A stretch of 64,000 nucleotides of DNA from Xenorhabdus anantnagensis (lineage in GTDB: Bacteria > Pseudomonadota > Gammaproteobacteria > Enterobacterales > Enterobacteriaceae): the NCBI RefSeq assembly GCF_028598555.1, contig NZ_JAQRFN010000007.1, positions 62,001-126,000 of the forward strand. Reading direction: 5' to 3'. The notes below the pieces were generated by a model that saw only the letters and a program-made list of their open reading frames with translations, did no database searches and was not told the DNA's origin. How positions within the stretch are numbered: position 1 is the stretch's first letter; each line of letters begins with the position of its first letter. This document shows, one piece after another, positions 18,690 through 30,600 of the stretch. The translations under genes were made by a program, and so were the position numbers.

Positions 18690-19117
18690 TAATCATGTTC
18701 GAAACTATTAAATAACTGCCATTAAAACTCCAGTTCTTAATATTTTATAAAGGTTGACTAATTTAAAATAATATTTAATTGCTTCCAATCTATCGGTATA
18801 GTCATTCAAATGAATAGTTTAATAATGACACAACTTCATCAATGAAAATAATTATTATAATCAATGTATTAACAGAAAAAACCATTCCTCTGCCAAACAA
18901 AATAATCAGACTATTGAAATCTAAAATGTCATGCAATAATGACATTTAATATCAAAAAGTTACTTCTTACAATAGTGATTATTCATCCAATAAACTTCAT
19001 TGTTGTAATTGATTTAAATAACCGTTTTTCACCTAACAAAAATACAGGCTGAGCATGCTTAAAAAGCATAGATCAAGCTGTATTAAATATAATTTAGAAT
19101 CATAGCGGAGTATTCAC
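18690..19117. other. AT-rich upstream region of the NRPS relic
   Basis: No gene seen. The region carries the presumed promoter of the gene at 19118, whose Shine-Dalgarno CGGAG lies at about 19104-19108. Confidence 0.4.
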
Positions 19118-20791
19118 ATGGATAAGATTCTCGCTTCTCCATTTATTCAGTTCTTTTGGAAGTCATGGGCTATTGAACCTCACTCATCTACATTTAATAT
19201 CGTTATAGAACAGATCATTAAGGGAAGTTTAGATGAAGGTAAATTAAAAGGGGCTCTACAAGAATTTATTAATCTTTATCCTTTTTTCAAATATCGAATT
19301 GAAGAAAAAAATAATGAGTTATATTGGGTCTCTGATTCAGATGAACCATATCTCGTTGAATTTACTTATCTTTCTAATGATGAAGAACAATTGAATCAAT
19401 TTGCCTTACGACCATTTGACCTCATAAAAGGGCCATTGATTCGATTTGGTTTACTCAAAGAGGCAGATCAACAATATCAATTATTCATAGTACTGCACCA
19501 CATCACTGGTGATGCGCAGGGTTTAGAAGAATTTTTTCACAATATATCTGATCTGTACAACCAACGTCCTCTGCGTCATTCCCCAATGACTTTGCAACAA
19601 GTGTCAGAGAAATTTGAACGAGATCACCAACTATTAAAATTATTGAGCAAATATAATCCAGAAGAATACTGGAAAAAATGCCTGTCGGATGTAACTACCA
19701 GTAATCCATTGCCCTATCTGTCTCAACAAGCGATAGGTAAGCCTGAATTACCTAATGAATTTCGTTTCAACTTGCCATTAGAAGATTGGAAGAATCTCAC
19801 ACAATCTTTACATCCTTATAAGCCATTCCTGGTGTTTAAAACGTTGTGGGCAACATTAGTCGCCCAATATATTCCATCCGGTAAAGTTCATCTCATCTAT
19901 CCCATAGCAGCCCCTGAAGGAACATCTCTTTCGCTTGGAGCCCAAATCAATGCAGTCGTTTTTCCTCTGCGTTTGCATAATACAGACAATTTTAACTCTC
20001 TCTATCAAGCTACGTTGAACTATAGCGCATCATTGAAAGCCCAGCCTGATCTGCGTTTTTCAAATTTACCTATATTTCAGTCGGTGCCTCTTAATATCGT
20101 AAATCAGCTCAACGTCGGTATCAATCAGGCTAGTTTTAAAGACATCAGTCTGGAATTAGATGGTTGTGAAGTTAATTACGGTCATCGTTTCAATAATGAC
20201 TTAGCCGTTACAGAGTGGATATTGGAATATCATCTGGAAAAGGATCATTGGGCTTTTCGCATCCGCTATCATCCTAATCTTTTCCATGCAAAACAAATCA
20301 GAGCGTTGGGTGAACAATTCCAGCAATTGCTAGTGAATGCCTTGACCAATCCCGAAACCCCGATATCACAACTTCCTTTACTAACTCCTGAGCAGACACA
20401 GACAGTACTGGAATACGGTAATCCACACCAATCAGGCGATACAGAAGCAAAACGACACAACAGTCTAACGGCTGATTTGATACGCACACATTATCAACAG
20501 GCAATCGGGCAATCAAAATCCGTTGAGACTGAAATATCAAACGTTCAGGCTTATGTGCTGAATGAACGATTACAGTTAGTGCCAATGGGGTTAAGTGGTG
20601 AACTGTATCTCTCAGGGCCAGAACTGGACAATAACTGTTTAGAAAAATCAGCCTTGGTTGCCAATCCGTTTGTTCAACAGACCAATGATAAGTGGCTCTA
20701 CCGTACCGGCGAGCAAGTATGTTGGCTACCAAATGGAGAACTGGAATATCGGGGTGCAAAGTGCTGCGATTCACTGAAAGAAGCAAGTTAA
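19118..20791 (+). CDS. Degenerate NRPS module: condensation domain plus adenylation-domain scraps
   Basis: 557 residues. Residues 1-420 are a condensation domain closely similar to the first domain of the NRPS gene at 21682 (MDKILASPFIQFFW against MDNILASPFTYLFW). Its active-site motif is HHITGDA instead of HHxxxDG; the histidine and aspartate are kept. After residue 430 only fragments of an A domain remain. IRTHYQQAIGQSKS corresponds to the A1-A2 part and VQAYVLNERLQLVPMG onward to motifs A6-A7, so two in-frame deletions removed the ATP-binding A3 loop and the specificity pocket. There is no T domain. It is a duplicated module in decay; the C domain might still fold. Confidence 0.8.
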   Translation: MDKILASPFIQFFWKSWAIEPHSSTFNIVIEQIIKGSLDEGKLKGALQEFINLYPFFKYRIEEKNNELYWVSDSDEPYLVEFTYLSNDEEQLNQFALRPFDLIKGPLIRFGLLKEADQQYQLFIVLHHITGDAQGLEEFFHNISDLYNQRPLRHSPMTLQQVSEKFERDHQLLKLLSKYNPEEYWKKCLSDVTTSNPLPYLSQQAIGKPELPNEFRFNLPLEDWKNLTQSLHPYKPFLVFKTLWATLVAQYIPSGKVHLIYPIAAPEGTSLSLGAQINAVVFPLRLHNTDNFNSLYQATLNYSASLKAQPDLRFSNLPIFQSVPLNIVNQLNVGINQASFKDISLELDGCEVNYGHRFNNDLAVTEWILEYHLEKDHWAFRIRYHPNLFHAKQIRALGEQFQQLLVNALTNPETPISQLPLLTPEQTQTVLEYGNPHQSGDTEAKRHNSLTADLIRTHYQQAIGQSKSVETEISNVQAYVLNERLQLVPMGLSGELYLSGPELDNNCLEKSALVANPFVQQTNDKWLYRTGEQVCWLPNGELEYRGAKCCDSLKEAS

Positions 20792-21681
20792 GCTAACACC
20801 CTGTGAAGCAACGGCGTGATCGTGATATTTATAGACATACTGATCACGCCAAATGATTACTTCACGCTAAGTTACGACTGTATCAAGCAGAAAAATTATT
20901 ATAGACCCGATATTATTTTACCCTCCTAATTTTGTAACTCAATGTTATATTTACATCTAAATACAATCCCATCAATTTTTTATTATCAATATATATTATA
21001 AAATTATCTATATATTTAAATATTTTATGATTCTCGTATTATTTAAAATGATATTTATTTAATTTTAGCGTGAAAGTATCTTTTAAAGACAAACTGTTTC
21101 ACAGAGAATAATAACTACCAATTAAGATAATTATTGGTAACTAATTTTTATTTCTCTTTTCCGGCATTCACTCCGCAACGTAGGATAATCAAAATCGTGA
21201 AATTAAAGCACTTCGTAAAATTAAAGCACTAAACATTGATAAATATCATTTTAATTTTAACCAAATGTTGCTAGCAGAAATAATCGTTTCTTCATGAGTT
21301 CAATAGCTGCCTGCAATTCAGAAAAAATTTAAAGATATATATCACGATGCCAAAATATTTCTATGCCAAGTAAACTCGAAAAATATTGAAGCAGACGCAG
21401 CCGAAATATAGAAAATCCATATAAAAAACAAAGAGAAAAAGAGACTTACTCCCAAATAACAATGGGATGCATGTGTTTCAAAAACAGAATAATTACTCAA
21501 TTAAAAATATCGATAACAACAATAAATAACAATATTCGCTAGCCAGTCAATCCAGGCATAAAGGCTAGATAAGGTATTTCTTTTCCAATGTGTCACCAGG
21601 ATTGATTCAAAAAACGCTCGCCTGATTTTTGCTCAGAGAAGCACATTTTTATTTAACCCTAGATCCGAAGGAAATATTCGT
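20792..21681. other. 890-bp AT-rich gap between the NRPS relic and the intact NRPS
   Basis: No supported gene. It contains a tandem 18-bp direct repeat with one mismatch (TCGTGAAATTAAAGCACT at 21195-21212 and 21213-21230). The NRPS ribosome site GAAGGA lies just before 21682. It is probably the remains of the duplication event plus the NRPS promoter. Confidence 0.4.
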
Positions 21682-24600
21682 ATGGATAACATTTTGGCCT
21701 CTCCATTTACCTATTTGTTTTGGAATGAATGGACTCTCGATCCTGATTCATTTAAGTACAATATGGTTATTGACCAAACCATTCATGGAGATTTGGATAC
21801 AAATAGATTAAGTCGGTCGTTACAGGAATTGGTAAATCAATATCCTCTATTGAAATCTCGGCTGGAGGAAGAAAGTGGTGAATTATATTGGAAACCCTGC
21901 CCTAATTACGAAAACCCTCTAATAATTTTTGATAGTGAAGAAAATATTCGAAAATTCACCTTATTGCCATTTGATTTAAAACAAGGGCCACTCATCCGGT
22001 TCGGATTATTTCAGCAGGCAACACAGCAATTTCAACTGGTTATGGTATTGCACCATATAGTGGTGGATGGTGAGAGCACAGAAGAGTTTTATCACGCTAT
22101 ATCCGATCTCTATAATCAGCGGCCACTGCGTCATTCCCCGCTGACGCAAGAGCAAATTGCAGAAAAGTTCGCGCAATATCACAGACAAGTAGAAATATTG
22201 GAGGAACATCATCCCGAACAATTCTGGAAAACCTGTCTGGATGGTATGCATGCCAACAACTCCTTGCCCTATTTATCAATAAAAACAAAACCATCAGTAA
22301 AAACAGATGATGAGCAGGAGTTGACCGGAGAATTTCGTTTCAACCTGCCGTTGAATGAGTGGCAACAGCTCAAGCGCTCTCTGCGGCACGGCATCCCCTT
22401 CCTTATATTCAAAACATTGTGGGCAGCATTGATTGCGCAATATTCCCCTGATAAGAAAGCGCATATCAGTTATCCCCTTGCGCTGACAGGCAGTGAATCT
22501 CTCTCACTGGGCGCGCAAATAAATACCGCCATCTTCCCCCTCCGGTTGGATGACACCGCCAGTTTTGCTTCGCTCTATCAGCAAACACTAAATTATACTT
22601 CATCGCTGAAAGCAGCTCCTGGCCTGCGTTTCTCATCCTGGCCGATTTTTCAAGTTCTCCGCTCTACCCCTGTTTGTCAGTTGAATGTGACGCTATCTCA
22701 AGCCCATCTCAAAGATATTTGTCTGGAGCTGGAGGGTTGCGAAGTTCATTACAATCACCGTTTCAACAATGATCTGGCTAATTCAGAATTAGTGTTGGAA
22801 TATCAACAACAAGATGATCAATGGTCTTTCCGCATTCGCTATCTGCCCGACCGTTTTCACCCAACCCAAATCGCAGTATTGGGGGAACAGTTCCAGCAAT
22901 TGCTGGTGAATGCCCTGACGCATCCTGAAACACCACTGCAACAATTTCCTTTTCTGCCCCCTAATCAAAGCAGAGCATTATTGGAATTCGGGAATCAAGG
23001 GAAACAGATAGATATCCACGCAAAAACTCTTCATGAAAGTTTTCAGCAGCAGGCGAAACGATATCCGCAACGCGTTGCCTTGATTGATAATCAGCAACAA
23101 TTGAGTTATGCGGAACTGGAACAACGCAGCAACCAATTAGCCCACCTGATACAAGAACGCTATCAACAGGCAACAGGGCAATCATTGTCCCCTGATACCT
23201 TACTGCCTATTTGCCTGAACCGCGGGGTTGATATGGTGATCGCCATGCTGGCGATAATAAAGGCAGGCGCGGCCTATCTGCCTCTTGATCCACAAATACC
23301 GTCCCAACGATTGGCCTATATTCTGGCAGACAGTCAATCTCGGTTGGTAATTACACAACTGGCGCATCAAACCAAATTGAACGACCATGGGCAGGATTTG
23401 GCTCTACTGTCATTAGACAATCCCAAGGATAATTATCATAACCAACCAGACTATGCTCCTGAATCTGCCGCAGGGTCACGTTCGTTGGCCTATTGTATTT
23501 ATACTTCTGGAACAACTGGCCGTCCAAAAGGAACCTTGTTAGAACATCGCGGTGTTTTGACTATGCTTGCTGGTCAATATGCTGTTCTCAACAAAGATCT
23601 TGGAATGCCTCAATGTTGGTTGCAGTTCGCTTCCGTGGCATTTGATGCTCATGTGTTCGAAACGTTCATCACTTTGTGTTTTGGTCATACTTTGGTAATT
23701 GCTTCAGAAGAAGAACGTCATGATCTCGACCTATTGATAAAATTAATCGAACAATATCAGGTTGAAGGCGCTATTTTTCCACCGACTCTACTGAAAACAA
23801 AACCAGAATTGCCTGTAAAGTTACAAACCATTCTGGTCGGCGGCGAATCAACTCCACAAGCCATTTTGGATCACTATGCAATGCAGGGGCGGCGGGTGTT
23901 CAATGCTTATGGGCCGACTGAAGCCAGTGTGTGTGTTGCCATGCATCATTATCGAGAGTGTGGAGGTAACGAGCGCAATATTGGGCAACTGCTTCTGGGT
24001 GTTCATGCCTATGTGTTGGATGAACAGTTGCAATTAGTACCGATGGGAGTAGGTGGCGAACTGTATCTTTCCGGCACAGTGTTAGCCAGAGAATATCTGG
24101 GACAACCTGAGTTAACGGCAAAAGCCTTCATCGCCAATCCGTTTACCCAGCATGCCGATGATCAACGACTCTACCGCACCGGTGATCAGGCACGTTGGTT
24201 ACCGAGTGGAGAACTGGAATATCTGGGACGCAAAGATTTTCAGGTAAAAATCCGCGGTCATCGGGTTGAGTTGACTGAAATCGAACAGGCGTTTATTGCG
24301 GCATCGGGGCTGAGTCAATGTACTGTGCAAGTGCGTGGTCAAAAGAATCACTCACAAATCGTGATCTACTATGTGTCAGACATCACCCTGAGCGAAGATA
24401 ATCTCCGTCGCACATTACAGCTTTCCCTGCCGGATTACATGATGCCCTCTGCATTCGTGCAGTTGGAAACCCTGCCAATGACCATCAATGGCAAGTTGGA
24501 TACAGCGGCGTTACCAGAACCTGATTTCAAACAGAGCCACCACTTTTATCGTGCTGCAAACACGGAACTGGAGCACAAGCTACAAACTATCTGGCAGCAT

Positions 24601-27600
24601 ATTCTGGGGCAGGATGAAGTTGGCATTGATGATGACTTTTTCCATCTGGGAGGGGACTCTATTTCCGTCATCCGCCTAATTTCAGAAATGCGCCGCCAGC
24701 AGTTGCCATGCAGCACCAAGCTATTACATCAATGCCGTACCATTGCCAAACTGGCAACACAGTTGGCAGAGACAACCGAAACTCAGATACAGCCTGCCGA
24801 ACAGGGAATATTACAGGGGGATTTTCCTCTGCATCCTATTCAACATTGGTTCTTTGAACAGGAATTCACTCAATCTAACCATTGGAATCAGGCTTTCTTG
24901 ATTCGGGTTCCGCCTTTGCTGCCACAGAAATTAGAAACCGCAATTCAGGCATTGGCAGAACGACACGATATGCTACGGACTCGCTTTCTCTCTGTTGAAC
25001 GCCAATGTTATCTGGATATTACACAGGTGCCACCAACAGCATTAAAAATTTGTCATTATGATCAATTGAGCGAGAGCGAGTTCAATCATCGTCTGGATTC
25101 CTGGCAAAGTGATTTCGATATCGCCAATGGTCCATTGTGGCGTTTTGCTTATATTGATGGCTATCCAGATGGTTCAGCACGTATTTATTGTGCCCTGCAT
25201 CACCTGATTGTTGATGCCGTCTCATGGCGTATTCTGCTGGATGATTTGAAACAGCTTTATCATGGTGAAGCTTTCGATCATAGCGAAGCTTTCGATCATA
25301 GTAAAATTCTCGGCCCTAAGACAGCCAGCTATCGGCAATGGCAAACGGCCCTGACGGAACAAATTCCTCACTTTGAGTCTCGACATGAATTCTGGCAACA
25401 ACAATGTGTATCGCAATATGATTATCGGCTGCTGCTGGATACCTGCGAGACGCGACAATATTTGTGGCAAACTTTGCCATCCGCAGCCAGTACCCGTCTG
25501 CTGAATGTAACCAGTGGCACCGACAAACGCGGTTCCGATAAACACAGTTCCATCAAACATAGCCCCAATGAGGTATTACTGACTGCGCTGCTGCATACTC
25601 TGAGCCATGTCAGCGGGATATCAAACCACACGCTGCTACTGGAAGGACATGGTCGCCAACTCCCATCAGTACAATTGGATGTTGGCCGTACTGTTGGCTG
25701 GTTTACTGCACTGTATCCCCTGCATTTTTCTGTCGGTAGTGAAAAAGCAAATGGTGAAAAAACAAATGGTGAAAAAAAGATTTCTTTGCCACAAGTTCAG
25801 GCTACCCTCGCCAACGTACCGGATTCAGGTATTTCATACGGTACTCTGCGCAGCGGATTATCCTTGCCTTATCCGGCAGTCGTATTCAATTATTTGGGAC
25901 AGTTACAGACAAATGAAAGTGATTGGCAAATCACGGCTGAAACGGCTGGTCAGACGATTCATCCAAATAATAATGGTGATACTGATTTGCTTACCCTTAA
26001 TGTCTGGTTTATCGGTCAAGCGCTGCATTATCGCTGGGATGGTTTACTGAGCCAGACACAGCTTGTCCATTTGGATCACCACTTCCAGACTGAGTTGATG
26101 CGATTAATCGATAATGTCACCTCTTCTTCCGATATTATCCTGAAAGAAACGGACCATGGGATTGATCCGGCTTTACTGGCGCGGCTGCCGGCAGGGTTGG
26201 AGCCGGTTTGGGTCTATGCGGCCAACAGTCTGCAACAGGGGTTCATCCATCATCACCTGAGCCATCCACATAATTCAACCTATCACTTTCAGTTTATCCT
26301 GGATTACACACAACCTATCGAACCCCGCCATTACCGCAAAGCTTGGCTATGTGCACAACAAAAGTATCCTATATTGCGCACGGGTTTTGACTGGCAGGAT
26401 CAGCCTCAGCAAATTGTGTTCCAGCATGCTGAATTGTCCTGGCAATACCATGATCTGAGTACTCACGCCACACCAGAACAAGCATTGGTTGAACTTAGCC
26501 AACAACAAAACAGTCAGCCATTCGACCTGCATCAACCAGAGCTGATGCGCGTTTGTCTGGTTAAGCTGGCAGCAGACCGATACAGCCTGATTCATACCAG
26601 TCACCATATTATTATTGATGGCTGGAGTAATCAGATCTTGCTGGAATACGTTCACCATACTTATCAACAACTGCAAGCAGGTCAGTCTCCAGATATCCAC
26701 ATTGATACAGCCTATCTGGCTACACAGCGTTATTACGCCAGTCAAGCGGAAGAGTGCCGGAATCACTGGCAGCAATACACTACCCAGCATTGGGAGAGTA
26801 CCGATATTTCCCTGTTGTTGAATGCCCCTGATACTGGCACATCAGAAGCCCAAGCTACAGCGTATCACACATTACCCCATGCCGTTGCCCTCTCTTTGCA
26901 GGAAACCGCCCGCAATCATGGCCTGACACTCAATGTCATGTTGCAGTTCGCTTGGCACAAATTACTGCACCTGTTTAGCCAACAAACTCAAACTATTATT
27001 GGCATTACCTTGTCTGGCCGAAATCATCCTGTCGCAGGAATAGAAAATAGCGTCGGCCTATTTATCAATACATTACCCTTGGCGATGGATTGGGAGCCAC
27101 AACTGACTTGCCTGCAACAGCTTCGTACCCTTCATCAGCGCATGATTGATTTGGATGCATACAGTTACCAGCCTCTGGCAGAATTGCCATTCAGTGGTGA
27201 AAAACTGTTCCAGACACTCTTTGTTTATGAAAACTATCCCACAACAGAATTGGATACCATGCAGGCCAGTGTAAGGACTGCCAAGGGCGAGACTGACTAC
27301 CCACTAAACCTGATTGCAGAAGGTGATGTAGAACAAGGCCTGAAGTTTTCTCTGGCTTACAAACCCAGTTGCCTGAATGCAGAACGGGCCAATGCTATTT
27401 TGGAAATGTTAAGCGTATTGCTGGCTCGCCTGCCTTCTCATCTCCATTATCCGCACCAACAGTTATCGGCACTGAGTGACAACAAGCGCAGACAACTCTT
27501 AGAAGAGTGGGCTTTTGTTGCACCAGAATCAGAAACATGGGAACCCAGTACCCTGCATGGCTTACTGGAAAAACAAACACGACTGACACCACATCATCCC

Positions 27601-30600
27601 GCATTAATGGATGACCAACGGACGTTGAGCTATCAAGAGTTGGACGATATTTCATCACGTTATGCGGCTCAGCTTCGTGCTATATACCGCCAGCGTTTCC
27701 AGCGTGAACTGGCTTCCGGGGAACTGATTGGCCTGTGCTGCAAGCGCAGCATTGATATGATTGTCGCTTTATTGACCATTCTAAAAGCCGGTGCGGCATA
27801 TGTACCGATGGATCCCAAATCACCAACAGAACGGCTGGATTACATCTTACAAGACAGCAAAATGCGATTGGTACTGACTGAGCCGGATCTGGCATCTTTA
27901 TTTGAACGCCCTAACCTGCAACAGCTTTACCTGAGCGAATTGGCCGATACAGAAAATACTGACAATATACCGTCGTTTCTACCACAGGTTGAACCAGAAC
28001 AATTGGCTTATGTGATTTACACCTCTGGCACAACCGGAAAACCGAAGGGAACACTGATAGAGCACCGCGGCCCTGCAAACATGGCACGCAGTCTGCTATC
28101 CAGAATAGGATTGGGATCGGCGCAACCGGGCCTTCGCTTCCTGCAATTTTCTTCCCTTGTATTTGATGCCCACTTGATGGAGAGTTTCCCGGCATTTGTC
28201 GGCGGTCACACTCTGGTCGTGGCATCTGACACACAGCGTTATGATTTGCAGGAACTGCAAACGATGTTGCAAAAGAGGCAAGTGAATTACGCGATGCTGC
28301 CACCCCCTTTACTCAAACTCAAACCAACATTGCCGGATAGTCTGCAATGGCTGTTAGTCGGTGGCGAAGCGGTGTCTCAGGATGTTCTGGATCACTATGC
28401 TGATCAGGGACGCAATGTGTTTAACTGTTACGGCCCAACCGAAGCCAGTGTTTGTTCCACCACTAACCCCTATCGTTACAATGGTGCGACCAATATTGGC
28501 AAGCCGTTGGCTAAGGATGGCGTCTATGTGCTGGATACCAATCTGCAACCACAGCCTGTCGGCGTACCGGGTGAGTTATTCCTGTCAGGTATAGGATTGT
28601 CGCGCGGTTATCTGAATCAACCCGCATTGAGCCAAGAAAAATTCATTGCCAATCCTTACCAGCAACACACAGATCATTCACGCTTATATCGCACTGGCGA
28701 TGTTGTTCGCTGGCTGGAAGAAGGCTCATTGGAATACCTCGGTCGTAACGACAGTCAGGTAAAAATTCGCGGGCATCGAATTGAGCTTGGGGAAATTGAA
28801 AGTGTACTCGCCACTGTATCTGGTGTTGATCAGGCGGTCGCAATCATTCATGGTAAAGAGTCCCCCCGAATCGTTTGTTACTACACCTCAGCCAGTGGCG
28901 TAGAATCCGCGGAAATCCGTAAATTTCTGGCACAAAAGTTACCTAACTATATGCAGCCCAGTGCCTTGATTCCGTTGCCTCTCATTCCCATGACTATCAA
29001 TGGCAAACTGGATCGCCGCAAGTTCCCTGCACCGACCTTTACTGATTTACAGCAGGGATATTCCCCCGCAGAAACACCGTTGCAACAGCAATGTTGCGAT
29101 ATCTGGGCAGAATTACTGCCATCTGAGCGGATCGGTATAGACGATAACTTTTTCCAACTGGGTGGCAATTCCATCATGGCGATTCAGCTGAGTAACCGTC
29201 TCAGTCAGGCATTACAACGTCAGATACCATTAGCCGCATTGAATCGACACCCCACCATCAGATCACTGTGCTCTTTCCTGTCAAACCACTCAAGCCACAT
29301 TGAACAGCTTGACGAAATACCAAAAGCGGATTTGCAGCGCAGCATCCTGTCTTTTTCACAAATGCGGCTCTGGTTCGTTGAAACGCTGATGCAGGAAAGT
29401 CACGTCTATCATATCCCGCTCCTATTCAGTCTGCGGGCCGATACCCAAATAGAGAGTTTTATCCGTAGCCTGCAAGCCGTCGTCTGCCGTCATCAGGTAT
29501 TGCGCTGTACTTTTGTGCAGGGTGATTTAGTGCAAGATGATTTAATGCAAGATGATTTAATGCAAAGTGATTTAGTGCAGGAGGATAAAGAGGCATTTTT
29601 CCTGCAAGCCCATGATGAAGCGTTGCAGGTTCCCCGTGCGGAAGTGCAGGCCGATGCATGGTCCGATTTCTTGCATCAGGAAATTTTCCGGGCCTTTGAT
29701 TTGCGCCGCGAGTATCCCATTAGGGCCAAACTACTGCAACGGATTGAGGCAGATGGGGACATCTCCTATTTCTGTCTGATCAACATTCACCACATCAGCT
29801 TTGACGGCTGGTCGCTGAATGTATTGTTGAGGGAACTGGCCGAATTTTACATCGCAGAATTGAACCAACGTCCACCAGCATTAGCACCGCTGTCTATTCA
29901 ATATATGGATTATGCCACCTGGCAGCAGCAATTGCTGTCCAGCGATAAACTAGAACCGTTAAAACAGTTCTGGCTACAACAGTTGCAGCACTGCCCTCAA
30001 TTGGAACTACCCTGTGACTACCCACGCCCTAACATTTTTGACCACCGTGGGCACACGGTTACTTTTTCCATCGCGCCACACTTGAGTCATCAACTGCGAC
30101 AATTGGCACGCCAATTGGGTGTCACCCTACATGCGGTGTTGTTGACTGGGGTTAATTTCCTGTTGGTCAGATACTGCGGTCAGCATGATATTATTGTCGG
30201 CAACCCGATTGCCAATCGCTCACATCCACAGTTAGAACCCCTGATTGGCATGTTCGTCAATATGTTGGTACTGCGTAATCAAATCACGACAGATTGGAGT
30301 GTGACGGAGCAAATCCGGCAGGTATTCGGCAACACTATCGCCAGCCAGCAGCATCAGGATATGCCTTTCGAGAAACTGGTTGAGTCACTGAACTTGAAAC
30401 GTGATTTGTCACGCCATCCGCTATTTCAGGTCTCTTTTTCCCTGGAACAAAAAGCGAACGTTCTTGATGACAATGCCCCCTTCGTTATGCAAAATCTGGT
30501 GGATTTGTATGATGTTGCCAAATTTGACCTCGGCTTCTATTTTGAAGACGGTGATGAAGCACTGTCTGGCAATATTAACTATGCCACCGCACTGTTTGCA

